DNA of 64,000 nucleotides from Breviolum minutum Mf 1.05b.01 (lineage: Eukaryota > Sar > Dinophyceae > Suessiales > Symbiodiniaceae). Shown piece after piece: positions 22,269-33,927 of this stretch. Where the stretch lies: contig DF240855.1 in the NCBI GenBank assembly GCA_000507305.1, positions 1-64,000 on the forward strand, written 5' to 3'. The position numbers and the translations under genes are program-made. How positions within the stretch are numbered: position 1 is the stretch's first letter; every line of letters begins with the position of its first letter. The notes beneath the pieces were generated by a model that worked only from the letters and a program-made list of their open reading frames with translations, made no database searches and was not told the DNA's origin.

Positions 22269-23740
22269 GTTTGGGTTGGTGGGCTCGATGCCTTGGGGTG
22301 TACCTGGGTTCCTGGGGGGGGTCTTGGTGGCTTCCGGTTTTTCAACTCACCGGAAAACTTGGAGGTTGATTGTTAGGTCCTGGTGATGATGGCTTCAGCC
22401 GCATCTTCCCAAGCTTCCCAATGAAAACAGCTTGTTTTTTTTTGATTTGTTGATGCTGAAGCACCAAACTTCACCAACTCTAGCTGGATTCATTGGCTGA
22501 TTGATGTTTTTCTCACATATCTTTTGGTGGGTATATTCGGTATAGATAATCTAGTCTAGTCTAGTCTATTGTTTAATGATTCTCTTAACAGGGAATCATT
22601 GGAATCATCTCAAAGACTCAAAGAACATATCGAATCGATAAATCGATAGCTCCTACTTTGAAAACAATTCACTGGAAGTGTTGACCTTTTAAACCCTTAT
22701 GAAAGCGATGTTACTGTATTTTCCCCGAAAGACAATTTAAATAATTGTCTTTGTACTCCCACGAGTCAGCTTTGGGATCAATCAAATCCCACGAAGGGAT
22801 CACGCCTGTTGTTTTCCACAAGCTGTTCCACAAAGGAAGGAAAATAGGGCTCTTGGAACCAACGACGCCTTAGAGTGAACTTCATGGCAACAAAGGAACC
22901 CAAGGGAAAATAAGGCTATATTGAATTGAATGCGTAGAGAGATGTACAGTATCTCCTGAGAATTTGAATTCTACCGAAAATTTGGGCCTGCTGCAATTCC
23001 GGGTGTACCATTGTCACATGACATGTCATGTGCCTTGAAATCACCTTAAACCAAGGAGAAGAAACCTCTGGGGCTAGGAACCAGAACGACCGATGTTTGG
23101 CTGGTTTGTTCGTGAAGCCAAGACTCTGAAACTCCAACATGGGATCAGAACCCTGTGAGAAAATGGAGTTCACAGACACGGTCTGCACGTTCTTCGTCCT
23201 CAAAATTACGTTGGAAGGAAACGGTGAACTTAGGGTTGCGGAGGGATGGGGGAATGAACATAAAACACATATAGAAAAGCGATGCAAATATCTGAGGATA
23301 GTGATGATCGATGATCTGTACGTGTTCCTACAACTATATAATATCAAATACACGTTCCCTAAATGTTATTATGATACATCATGTATATGCTTCATGATGT
23401 CACATTGACATATAGTCGTGTCTATTCATGCACCTTGGCATTCATATAATTTGGAAACACAATGCATTGCATATAATCTCTGAACCGGATTAATAAACCA
23501 CCTCCCCCCTCACCAGAAGGTCTTCAAAGTAGGGCGCTCATATTGTTTCAGGAGATTTCCACTGCTCACCAAAAAAAAAAACTCAATAACTACTGTAGGG
23601 GGCAAATCCTCGATTAAGTAACAGCAAATTGAGTCTGAAAAGGTGACCATCCCAATGTATCCATCCAAAGGAGGAAACAAATCGTCTTCGGTGAGATTTT
23701 AGGACTGCGTATCATATCACCATGACGTGTCACATGGCCA
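22269..23740. other. No clear gene
   Basis: A minus-strand open stretch at 22916-23353 (FWFLAPEVSSPWFKVISRHM) and a plus-strand one at 23139-23300 overlap, and neither has a convincing splice pair. A short ctagtctagtctagtcta repeat sits at 22551. Confidence 0.3.
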
Positions 23741-23745
23741 CCTGT

Positions 23746-23904
23746 TCAGGAGACGTCATTCTGAGTCATTCTTAGGGGGTCTTCCCGTCGAAAATAGACG
23801 TTGAAACCGAGCTGCGGATGTGCTGAGAAGGCATAGAACTTTCCACTGCTCGTATGAGCTCGAGCGTCCTTGGGGGTTTCAAGAGAAGCCAAGGGGATGA
23901 ATAT
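23746..23904 (-). CDS. Terminal exon candidate, unknown gene
   Basis: The acceptor is ttccttcctgggttttttgccag (read on the minus strand), followed by 53 in-frame codons ending in TGA. It reads LASLETPKDARAHTSSGKFY, AFSAHPQLGFNVYFRRED, PLRMTQNDVS. Pyrimidine tract, length and codon pattern all support coding. No family is recognised and upstream exons are not identified. Confidence 0.4.
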   Translation of the reverse strand: MFIPLASLETPKDARAHTSSGKFYAFSAHPQLGFNVYFRREDPLRMTQNDVS

Positions 23905-24296
23905 CTGGCAAAAAACCCAGGAAGGAAGGAGGAAACGACCTTTCCCCAACGACCATCGAAAATCACATGACTGCTAATTTAGAAATTCAATACCCCCGGC
24001 ATCTTCCGAAAGGGTTGCCAGTTGTGAAGCTTGAGGAATGGATGTTTTCGGGGCACCGAGAAAAACACACACCCGTTTGGCACCCTGGCTGGAAGATCTA
24101 GGTATAGAATGGTATAGAAGGTTTATTTCTTAACATGGGTCCGTCATTCCTTATTTTCGTTAAGACCCATTAGTGAGTCTCAAGTATCTCCAAAAACATT
24201 CCAATTGAGGGCTTCCGTCTTGGGCACAACACTCGAGATGAAATTCGGTGGGGGGTTTGGGCCTTAGATGGTTTGCCTCTTGAAGATGATCTTCAC

Positions 24297-24411
24297 TACC
24301 CTTCCTCCCATAATCATGGTTCATCAGTGAAAAATGGGTGTATCTCCACTGTTAGTTTCCTTTCAATTAGGTGATTTTCCTCTGAACCATGATTATGGGA
24401 GAAAGGGTAAA
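24297..24411. mobile_element. Fold-back element K, single copy
   Basis: Inverted arms cccataatcatggttcatcag and ctgaaccatgattatggg lie about 50 bp apart, with ccctt/aaggg extensions. Only one copy is seen. Confidence 0.6.
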
Positions 24412-24744
24412 CTCTTATTCCATAGATTTTCGCAGCTTATGCAAAATGATTGTCAATATTATTCGTGCATCTTGGCATGGCCTATATTTCCCTATCAATT
24501 CAAAGCCTCTGCATGCCTCTGCAATAGGTTGGGTACTAAAAGTACCCCACATCACGGCTGCACCATGATCGTTCCCAAATCAGTTGCAACCCTTTGCTCC
24601 CCCTTCTTATATATTATCAACATCCAGTTATTTTTGTGCTTCATGGGCCGGTTCTGAAACACACCACCCAGCTAAATTAAAAGCCCTGCCTACGTATGGA
24701 ATTTTCCAAAAGGCAGGTTTCGGCCACGACGTAACACTTGTCAC

Positions 24745-24794
24745 CGAGGAACATCTTGAAGCCATCTTTTGATAGCATCAAAATCTTCACTCCT
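24745..24794 (-). CDS. Small exon candidate
   Basis: Bounded on the minus strand by attccttgcag and CTCG|gtgaca. It reads RSEDFDAIKRWLQDVPR in frame. The overlapping plus strand reads GHDVTLVTEEHLEAIF to a stop, an equally natural alternative. Confidence 0.22.
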
Positions 24795-25389
24795 CTGCAA
24801 GGAATTTGGATGATGAGCGTGTGTTTCTTGGTCAGTTGGTTACACCCTGTTCTTCGAAAAAACCTATCCCCAATATATAAGAGAATTCTAATTCCATTCA
24901 AATCGGGGATGATAGGTTTAAGTATCTCTAAAGAACCATTGAATTAAGTGACTCACAAAAGACATGTCTTCACCTTTTCAAGGGGTGATGGATCATCGAT
25001 AGGCTTCAATATAGAAGAATCACAGTCTATGTATCTGAGATCTGCCATCTATATACATATATGTAAACAATATATAGTGTTTTTTCTAGTCCCTCTAAAA
25101 CACCACTAAAAATAGGTCAACCATCATTTTAAAACCTTTTGAGACCCTGAGGATGTTTAAGATACCTCCGGAGCGACAGCAAAAAGCAAACCAGCATTGA
25201 TGCAATTGGAAAAGTTCCTTTCTTGTCCCAGAGGCAAACGCATGGTTTAAGACTGCGAGACTTCTTCAACAAAAACATGGATTTGCGGCTTTCTCAGAGT
25301 CCCCCATTCAGGGAATCAAGATAAGGTATATCTACCTACTACAAAACAAGGTAGCTTCAAAATGTAAAGAGAGGTACTGTGATCTTCCA

Positions 25390-25825
25390 ACAATTAAAAT
25401 GCAGCATGATGTTTTGGGGATGCCAATAGATCCACTTCTCCAAGTGTTGCGGTCCACTCAAGAGTACTCCCATCCCATCGATTGTGACGAGGTGAAGAGA
25501 CCCCCTTTCCCACTTCAAGTAGCTGGAAAATTTCATCATAATTCTCTGTCAGAAAGTCGGCCTCAGAAAATAAGGGCTGAAATGGCTGCATGGCAAAAAT
25601 AGGGTTTTGTGGGATACATGTCCTCCTGCCTACGACTTCATCATCCCTGTGAAAAGTGCTGAGATGGAATACAATTCAGGTGCCCAAATACAATCTTTGT
25701 CTGGATATAGATTCAGGTACCTACATACATCTTGGTGGAGGAGATGGCAATGGAGCACAAATTTCAATCATCTCTTGCTGGCTGTGACTCGTAAGCAATG
25801 CTCTCGCTTCGTACTAAATGGGTGA
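25390..25825. CDS. Coding-like region, strand unresolved
   Basis: On the plus strand LRSTQEYSHPIDCDE lies between ctccaag and gtgaag. On the minus strand LTENYDEIFQLLEVGKGV and then GSTLEWTATLGEVDLLASPK are open. Further right, 25607-25825 has a plus-strand frame with YRFRYLHTSWWRRWQWSTNF. The region probably holds one or two exons, but I cannot fix strand or frame. Confidence 0.25.
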
Positions 25826-26144
25826 AGAAAATGAAGCTCTACGTACCTTCTGATATTAAATTGACTTTGCGGGAAGTACGGAATCCTACTTCTTATCATG
25901 GCATCATAGAATGACTGGTTTTTGAATGTTGACCAACGATCACCTCAATTCAGCCATCAAAAATCACAACTGCCTAGGTTGTGAACAACTTTGTCAGAGC
26001 AAAAAACCCGCAACACCTCCTGAAAAATGAAGGAAACACAACCACTTGGCCATTTTTAAACCCGCAAAGTGGTTCATACAGCAACCTCCAGACGCTTGAA
26101 ATCAGTCAATTTTTGGGGGGACTTCCATGATCCTAAACAGAGTA

Positions 26145-26380
26145 GTACTGGAGTAGTACTTTGTAGTACGGAGCAGTACTGGAGTAGTACTTTGTAGTAC
26201 AGAGTAGTACTGGAGTAGTACGGAGTAGTACTGGAGTAGTTTGGGCATCGCTTGGGGTATCGCTTGGTATCGCTTTGGGTATCGCTCCAGCAGACGGGTA
26301 GTCTGCGAGATTCTATGGTGTAGTACTTTGTACTACACGGTAGTTCTGGAGGAGTACTTTGCAGTACAGGGTAGTACACT
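26145..26380. repeat. Degenerate TAGTAC repeat block
   Basis: ggagtagtactttgtagtac and cggagtagtactggagtag recur, interrupted by three gggtatcgctt-like words at 26240-26285. The motif gtagtac is close to self-complementary. Confidence 0.75.
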
Positions 26381-26555
26381 TAAATAATACTGTGAGGAAC
26401 GGACTAACTAACTCGTATACTTTGAACCAAACACTCAGCGTGCGTGCAGCCGTAACTGAAATATCAAATTCATAATTCATATAACAATCCACACAATCAT
26501 ATTAGATGAATCTAAGAGGGGGTATCGCTTTTGAGGTTTCCCATCGCTTTACAAG

Positions 26556-27654
26556 GTTTTGGCATCCTATGACCAGACACAAGAAGAATCCTTCATCCAA
26601 GGTTTAGATCATCGCTCATGTGACGGTCAGCGTAGTTTTTCGCAACAAAACAATGGCCGGGACTCCAACAAAAACAACGATCGGTTTGGATTGGGGACCC
26701 CACCAATGTCACCCCCCCACCCAAGAAATAAGGCCCTAGTGAGGCCTTATTAAATCTAATTAAGGTACAATGGTGGTTAATAGTCCCTTAACAAGGCCTT
26801 ATTTCTTGGGGGGGGTTGGATTGGAGGGGTCCCCTTAGATTCCCATGACATTGTTTGGGCGTATGTAGTAGATTTTGAGACGCCCAGGTACTGACGGAAG
26901 GATGCCCTCGGTACTGCTGTTCCCCATGAAAATCGCAAGCCGCCTGTTGCTTGAAATGAATCTGGCGGAACGGTTCGAATTATGTGTAAGGTACAAAAAA
27001 CACCTTTTTGAACAAGTGTACACAGATATACCATGATATATTTACATATCTTACATGTAAATGGATACATACCTATAATATATACATATATGCCTACATG
27101 TAGGTATGACATACTACAATAGAGAAGCCCTGAAACGAGTGGAACCTTCATGAAACGTACCGTTTGGAGTGAGGTCATTTGAGCAAAAGCTATGAGTTAT
27201 GTAAGAAATGAATGGGCGACACAGCCTATAGGACCCTGTAGGCTTTTGTACCATTTCTTGCACCACTAGAAAACACTTGAATTGGCAATTTTTCGAGGGT
27301 GGCACAAGCAAAAAAACTGTTTGCACTCTCAGTATAGTAGATATAGTAGTTCATTCGCATAGGATCCATGTATATGTTTACCTACAGTTACTACAAACAC
27401 AACACCATACATGGATTGCACCTGACATTTTTGTCTCGACTTTGAGAATGGTGTAAATTTTCATGTTTGATTTCAAAGACACTTCAATTTGACTTTCAAT
27501 ACTTGTTTTTCAATCGCTAATGTCACACCTCCTAAACACCCCACATCATCATCACCAGTGCATCATCACCGGCTCTGGCGATGAAATCGTTCGCCTCTTC
27601 TCATCGATCAGCTCCGACAGCGTTTTGGTCCAATCTGCGGCTCGGATCAACTGA
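26556..27654 (+). CDS. Possible multi-exon gene fragment, unknown
   Basis: Three plus-strand segments. (1) 26556 to about 26690, after acceptor ctttacaag: VLASYDQTQEESFIQGLDH, then Asn/Gln-rich SFSQQNNGRDSNKNNDRFGL. (2) 26872-26985, donor gtaagg: RRPGTDGRMPSVLLFPMKIA then SRLLLEMNLAERFELC, 38 codons in phase. (3) 27559-27654, acceptor catcatcaccag: CIITGSGDEIVRLFSSISS to a stop, faintly like a WD40 strand. Segments 2 and 3 join in phase 0. The minus strand of segment 3 also reads well (FSMAVADFIAEQAEIQLIRA), so the joined model is tentative. Fold-back H lies between segments 1 and 2, which would place it in an intron. Confidence 0.3.
26690..26860. mobile_element. Fold-back element H
   Basis: Nested inverted repeat: ggggaccccaccaatgtcac outside and ccaagaaataaggcc inside, mirrored by ggccttatttcttggg and ggggtccccttag...catgacatt. 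An inner gaggccttattaa/ttaacaaggcct stem adds a further level. It lies directly before the exon candidate at 26872. Confidence 0.7.
27356..27420 (+). mobile_element. Fold-back element family A, truncated copy
   Basis: Keeps cataggatccatgtatatg, tttacctacagttac and ccatacatggattgca. The gtaggtaaata part of the right arm is lost. Confidence 0.6.
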
Positions 27655-28746
27655 ATCTCAGCTTGTTCCGCTATGAAGTCGGCCACGGCCATGGAGAACC
27701 TGCCAGGAAAAAACGCGGAGAAGCGAACCACCGTGATGTGATTGGTAAGATGAAGTAAGATGCAAGATCTTGGTGATGAGTCTATGAAGATCAAGTGGTG
27801 GCCTAACATTTTGTTAACTCCAGGCTAATCAAGGAAGATTCGAAGCTCTAAGTCCGTATGTAAATAATTTCACCTATTAACCTGAGCAATTTCCACATGT
27901 TTTTCAGCAACACACACAAGAGCTGGGTTTTTATATATTACATATATACATATAACATATTACTGTAAATAAGACTCAACATCTCAAGGTTTTTGTGGCT
28001 TTTCAAGTTGCTGGCTGCCATTTGATTCACTCACGTCACGGCTCGTCCCTTAAAGGTGCTATATTGACCCCTTATTGTAGGAGTTATCCCCAAAATCGTG
28101 GTACCCCCCCGAACCACCAAATATTCCGTTCAGGGAACTAACAACTCAACATATCCTTAGGGAAATCATGGAAAATCCTCGACTCCAAAAGTTTCGGAAC
28201 TTGGTAGGGGATATAATATGTTACTTCCCAGAAGAGTAAGGAAAACAACTGGTACATTTCACATTTCAGGGGGGTCTCAAATATCTATTCCAGTGATTGG
28301 AGTTGAGATTCCATTGGAATTTATATTGGGGATGGTGTTTATTTTTTCCAATTTGATTACACGGGCCGTTGGGTTACCACCTATTTTGGATAACCCCCTA
28401 ATCGTTCAACAGCTCTTGTCAGTTCTGATGGCAACAAATCACTGGCCCGGAAACTAAGATGGATACCCAAAATGATGGCTTGGAAAAAGTGGCTCCTTTT
28501 AAATCTGGCAATTTTTTGGTATCTATGATAATCTATGTTAAATTTATTGGGGGGTATCATAAACGAAAACTCAACTGATTCACCGGATGAATCGTCAACC
28601 AACAGTGCTGTCATAATCATCTGTAGGTGCATGAGAAGCGTGGTTTGTAACTCTCAAGGGTTGTTCGAACTACGGCTAAACTGCCCCACTTGCATGCCAT
28701 GCCCTCATATTTTTTTTGGACCCAGAAACAGAGCTTGATTTTCCAG

Positions 28747-28830
28747 CTGATAAAAATCATTGAGACCAACAATGGCAATCTCCTTTGGGTGCCTGCAAAA
28801 ACGGGCGAAGAGGTGGACAACTTGCAAGAG
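28747..28830 (+). CDS. Internal exon candidate, unknown gene
   Basis: The acceptor is gagcttgattttccag and the donor GCAAGAG|gtcaac. It has 28 codons in phase 0/0 reading LIKIIETNNGNLLWVPAKTG then EEVDNLQE. Codon pattern and acidic helix-like composition favour coding. The frame stays open to 28968, so the donor could be further right. Confidence 0.4.
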
Positions 28831-30339
28831 GTCAACCTGTATCTGACTTTGGTTTTAGGGGATTTCTTGGATAAGTCGATACCCAGAATAAAGCCCCCCA
28901 CAATCAGAAAGAGTTTGGAAAAATGTGATTTCCTCTCCAAATGTCACTTTGAGTTGAAGCAAATTTAATGGCTGCAAAATTCACCAAGTGGCTCCAGCTT
29001 GGTTTTTTTTCTCCATGGAAAAATCTGAGGGTTGGAGAATGTGTTTATGAACCCTAGTGGTGCTGTCTTTTCGAATCATTTAAGATCATCCAGCAATTTC
29101 CCACCGGAAAAGTCAACACTTTGCCAAAAGTCTTGCAGGGGTTTTCCTCTTAACAGATCTGTGTCCCACTATTTTTTGGGCCCCCGGATTTATCAACGGA
29201 CAAATCACCTACAACTTGGGATCAGCCCGATCAAATACCCCAAAAAGACAGATTGGTTTCTCCAACTAGAATCAAGCCAAGCATTTAAGTTCCATAGTCT
29301 TTTTTGGGGTACAAACACATTTTGAAAAGAAACAAGTTCATTTCAATCATGTTCAATCCTTCCTCATGTTGATGATCTAGTCCTGTTGCAAGAAATATTG
29401 CCAGAACCCTTCCACGTCAACCGTTTTAGATTACCAGAAGGTCCACTTTTTCGTCTGGAAGTTTGAAGGAGAATTCACAACACCCAACGATCACTCATTA
29501 AACAAAGACAGTGATTGAAATCCCATCCCACTACCATGTTTAATGGATTTTAATGGTATATGCTAGACTTCTTACGCCTTCTTCCAGCCAACTATAGTTT
29601 CAGAATTACTTCAATGTAATTGGAACCTGTTCCATACGAACTACGACCTATGTGCTTTTTTATGAACGGAAACTGAAACTCGCTGGCACCCCCAAAAGGT
29701 CACGGGGAGGACCCGTGTCTTGTCAGGTCATATGCTCATCGCCGAGGAACGAAGCTAAGAAGGTCAGGATATCACTGAGAATAGTGGCCAAGCTCATCGA
29801 TGTAAAACCTGTCTTTTTAAGGGTTGGTTTCTTTGATACCTTTGGTATCAAGTGTGCGTGGGAAAGATATGGACAAAAATCTGGGGGACACTTATTCCAG
29901 GACTTGACAGCTGATTTCTGTTTGAAAAAATGGGAATGAGTACAGCAAACATGTACAGTTCTTCTAGTCTCAAATGCAACACGTCTAACGTTTCTTGGTC
30001 CAATTCTCTCACACTATAAATATCACCTTTGGGGAGAGAATCTGTTACACCGATGTGAAAGTAGATGGCGCAACTCAAACACACCCGGCAATGATATAGA
30101 TGGCGCAACGGCCATTTTCATTTGGGACTTGCGCCATCTAAAAATCCCATTTTGCAAGCGCAGTCAGGCCCAAACAGCGTTCTATAGATGGCTCAACTCC
30201 CCCTTGAGTCCTGTGCATTGCGCCTACTGTAAAGGTATTTGTGGGAGTTGTATGGAAGAGAAAAAAAATCAACAGACAGTGGGCACATGAAAAAAACACA
30301 GTACAAGCCAGTATATGACCCTCACAAGACCCTCCATTC
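28831..30339. other. Mostly no clear gene
   Basis: A minus-strand stretch near 29730-29810 reads SLATILSDILTFLASFLGDE after an acceptor-like aaaaagacag and is a weak exon candidate. Several tagatggcgcaac words occur at 30060-30200. Confidence 0.3.
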
Positions 30340-30860
30340 AAATATGTTGTATTTTTTCTTTCTTTTACCAACATTTGAGCAGCGTTGCTCGATGGATGGC
30401 ACGACAAAAAAAATAACAAACTGCCAAACAGTTGGCCCATCTATGGTAAATCCAACCCGTGTTTCCCATAATTTTTTTTTTCATGTGGAAATACAATTAC
30501 ATCGCATTGTGGGCACAGGCTTCCGAATACATTTTATGTATTGGATTGTAGGGGGGCGTCTTTTCCAATGCCTCTTGTGACACTTCTGGGGGGTTCAAAA
30601 CGATGGTTTTACCAGCATTTCAGCAGCTTTTTTTGGATACATGGCACGACCCAAAAAACACCAAAATCTCAAAAGTAATTGCGCCATGTATTGTTTTCCA
30701 GCCGGTTTTTTGGCATTTGGAAAAAAATCGCACTCGGAGCACGGGCCAGCGAATACATTTTATGTATTGGAGTCTAGTGGGGGGGCGTTTCTATAGATGG
30801 CGCAACCCCCAAAAAAAGTTTCAAAAAAAAAGTGAGTAGATGGCACAACTCAAGAATTTG
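30340..30860 (+). repeat. Two diverged tandem copies of about 240 bp, with TAGATGGCGCAA words
   Basis: 30360-30555 and 30608-30795 share ttttaccarcatttsagcag, atggcacgac, gaatacattttatgtattgg and a gggggcgt end. The word tagatggcgcaac or its complement recurs at about 30063, 30100, 30128, 30797 and 30838. Confidence 0.7.
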
Positions 30861-30916
30861 AGCCATGTTCTTTTACCCCGGAGTAGCTCACCTCACAAAA
30901 AAAGTTTATTTCCCCT

Positions 30917-31060
30917 TCTATTTATCTATCGATTTATCCATTTATCTATCTATCTAATCTAATCTAATCTTATCTTATCTTAACTTATCTATTTATCTAA
31001 TCTAATCTTGTCTAATCTAGTCCTATCTAATCTAGCTATCTACCTATCTATCTTCATCGA
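30917..31060. repeat. TATC/TAATC microsatellite-like block
   Basis: Imperfect runs of tatctatcta, aatctaatct and atcttatctt. Confidence 0.85.
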
Positions 31061-31278
31061 GTCGTGTGAAACTCATCATCAATAGTGCTGCGCTGCATTC
31101 TACCAACAATCTTGAACTGAACTCATCCTATATCTATCTGCACTTTGTGATGGCTTCTTTTTAGACCCATCGTTAAGAATCCTGGGTATACAATTTATCT
31201 TGGTTTTGATGATCATTTCAGTCTTAGATGATGAATCAGGTGTAAACAAGATTTTGCATCTGGTCTGAAAATTGACGG

Positions 31279-31749
31279 TTATTCAAGAATCGTTGAAGCT
31301 GTCTGGCTCTTCATGTGTACTAGAAACGAATCATCGCTGAAGATTTCCCAATCGTGTGGGTGCGTGTCAACTCCAGAAAAACAAAAGCACGACAAAACAA
31401 GTTTGCTTCTACTGGTTGATGGCGCTTCAAACCGGCATCCAGTGAATTGGAAATTTCTCCCATCAAGGGTTTGCAAGACAGGGCCATCAACAGTACGCCC
31501 GCAAAGTTTGACATAGCCCCTGCAAAAATCATGGTTGGACGAATAATTACTTTCCTTTTGAAATGGTAAAATTTCAGGGGCGAACTGTTAAACTTCCAAG
31601 GGGGATCCATGTGCCATCAGACTTGCCACCACCCCCTCACCTCCATGAGTGTGGTAGATGTGTGATAAGTTGTAGGGTCCAGCAATGGAGTTTTCTTCCA
31701 AAGAGTTGCAAACCTTCCTTGGGTACATGGGACGGGGGACAGGGGACAG
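31279..31749 (-). CDS. Two-exon 3' end of an unknown gene
   Basis: Exon 31749-31641 has acceptor tcatttctttccag and donor CATGGAG|gtgagg. Exon 31519-31279 has acceptor accatgatttttgcag and runs to a stop. The second exon reads GYVKLCGRTVDGPVLQTLDG, RNFQFTGCRFEAPSTSRSKL and so on for 79 residues to TAA. With it the first exon joins in phase as VPKEGLQLFGRKLHCWTLQL. A second phase-compatible pair reads MYPRKVCNSLEENSIAGPYN then AMSNFAGVLLMALSCKPLMG and ends at TAG. Splice sites are strong; the frame is the uncertain part. The 121-bp intron contains a relic of family B. No family is recognised. Confidence 0.5.
31544..31610. mobile_element. Family B relic inside a candidate intron
   Basis: Contains tttccttttg, tttcaggggcgaactg and cttccaagg in the family order, but lacks the complete terminal inverted repeat. 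Confidence 0.45.
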
Positions 31750-31759
31750 CTGGAAAGAA

Positions 31760-33080
31760 ATGATGAAGGGGCTTCCAAGCTGTACCTTTATACAACAAAC
31801 TGACCTGTTTCCAGTACAACATACATCTGCACATGGTCTATAAAGCCAATGCTAACCTTGGACTACAGGAGTGTACAAGGAGATGGTGCAAATCCCATGG
31901 AAAGTGTATAGCCGGCCCATGAAACTCTTGCAGGAGTCGTGCTTTCACCATAAAATCAACCAAATAGCCCTGGAATGCATAGTGATGGAACTACATGGTG
32001 CACATAGCATCATCTGTGTATAGGGTATACTGTATGTAATATCCTATTTTTTAGATACGATATCCGCTTCTGTGGGTATTCATCAATCTTTCATAATCCT
32101 TCAATCTTTTCTTAATCTGTTTACCATATCAACAAAACGGTCCTGCTCTGAGCAATAGCGCAACACGGGGCTTACGGCACCTGTTGAAAGCTACAAGTTC
32201 CCCGCGTGAACGACTTTTGATTTGCATATCAAAGGAGCAAAGGTACCAATTTGGACAAAGGTTTGACAAGAACGATCTGCCCATTGTTTTGTTGTTCATG
32301 GTTTCCCAAACAGAAAAGGAATCCAAAAAGGAATCTTCATATTCCATGTGTCCACCACTTCAAGTTCCACATTGCTTCTTTTGGGGGCTGTTATTAGAAT
32401 AGGCATCTTACTACGTCCCTTGGGTTGTGTCTACGGCCCCACGATGCAAGAGGAGCATCGTGGGATAGGGATCCACCCCCATAGTAAACAGGTGTAGTAA
32501 GCAAGTCAAAACAAACCCTACTATATCATTTATACATATTTATACTATATCCTAAATACAAGTGGCTTATAACTCCACCAAGCAAACTAAGAATTGATCA
32601 AACAACTCCACCATGACTTACCACAATTCACCCCCTTTCCCCCCTTCTTTTATCAAAGCCTTGGCTGCGTCGTGCAGCCAAAATTCAAATGAAGCCATCG
32701 AATACCGTGATCAACAAGCTGTTGGGTAACGCTCACATGTTGATTGACGTTCCAAGGTTGAAAATAGGTCAATAACCTCAGTGAATACTGGATACAGTTT
32801 ATAAACATCAAACCCTGATCACCGCTGAGAAAATAAGAACACAAAAACAAATCACTTGGGATATGTTTTGAAAACAACATTTCTGTACTATACAGCTGCA
32901 GGATTTTGTCCACAATTATAAAGACCAACTGTTGCTGGCTCAAGATTGGATGAAGCCCGAAACAAATGATTGGCGTTAAAAATACCTTCAATGATCGCTT
33001 CTCAAAAGAACGCCAGAAACGTCGCGTTCAACATCTTCACCTCCGATATGTTTTAGCTCAGATTTTTTTTCCACAAGATG
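31760..33080. other. No clear gene
   Basis: Short overlapping ORFs on both strands only. The nine bases tggctcaag at about 32936 match the end of a dinoflagellate spliced leader, but that is expected by chance. Confidence 0.4.
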
Positions 33081-33085
33081 ATTGT

Positions 33086-33183
33086 ACCCTCCTGGGAAGT
33101 AACATATCCCACCCACCGGGAAAAGGAACATCATCTTCAAACATACCTTGGGTGGGGATATGTGATCATTCCCAGGAGGGTAG
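33086..33183. mobile_element. Fold-back element I, single copy
   Basis: Inverted arms accctcctgggaagtaacat then atcccaccca, and tgggtggggatatgtgatca then ttcccaggagggta. Arms are about 30 bp with one small bulge and a 33-bp spacer. Confidence 0.7.
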
Positions 33184-33927
33184 TAAAAAGAGATTGATGT
33201 TATGGTCTCCATTATTTCCAGAAACGGAAATAGCCCTGGTATCTACCCTAAGTAACTTTGATCATTTTCTATTTCCTGAACCCAGCCTCCACTTCAACCA
33301 AATTGAATTCTGATTCAAGAATGCTCAATCTGTTTTTTTCACATGTCACGAACCTGAATTTGTACAAACTGCACAAGAAATAGCATGATAATCTCGACTC
33401 CAAGTTTAACATCTGTGGGGAGCTGTTCATCATTGATTAGGCCATCCATCCATGTCCAATCACGCTTGGTGCTGAGGCACATGGGATCATTGACCAGTGA
33501 TCGTAGACCACCTGCAGCATCCTGACATTACATAACATCAGTGAGTTTTCCAAACATTTCTCAAAAGGAACACTTGTAACATATCCAAGGAATACCCAAA
33601 ATCTAAATATGAAAGGATTTGTGCTTTCTTTCGTCAAAGAGGTGGCAAACGCATACTAAAGATCAGGAGTATGTTCCAAGCATATGTTAGACTTTTCTGA
33701 GATCGAAGCAAGGGTTTCTGGGTGAAACATGCCTGATCCAGCATTTTTCATCATGACAAAGGGGTTCGTATCATCTGGGAGTACATGTTGGAGTTCAACA
33801 TATATTTAAATCACACATAGGCCCACCATTGAGTATCTGATATCATTTTCAAAAGAGTAGTAATAATACACTAAAACCATGTAAAACCCGTCGTTATCTT
33901 TAAACAACATATATAAATTAGCGAAGT

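Noticed and set aside
27559-27654. WD40 repeat
   Set aside because: CIITGSGDEIVRLF resembles one WD strand, but no neighbouring repeats or WD dipeptide are found.
32930-32950. Dinoflagellate spliced-leader relic
   Set aside because: Only nine bases (tggctcaag) match, which is expected by chance in 64 kb.
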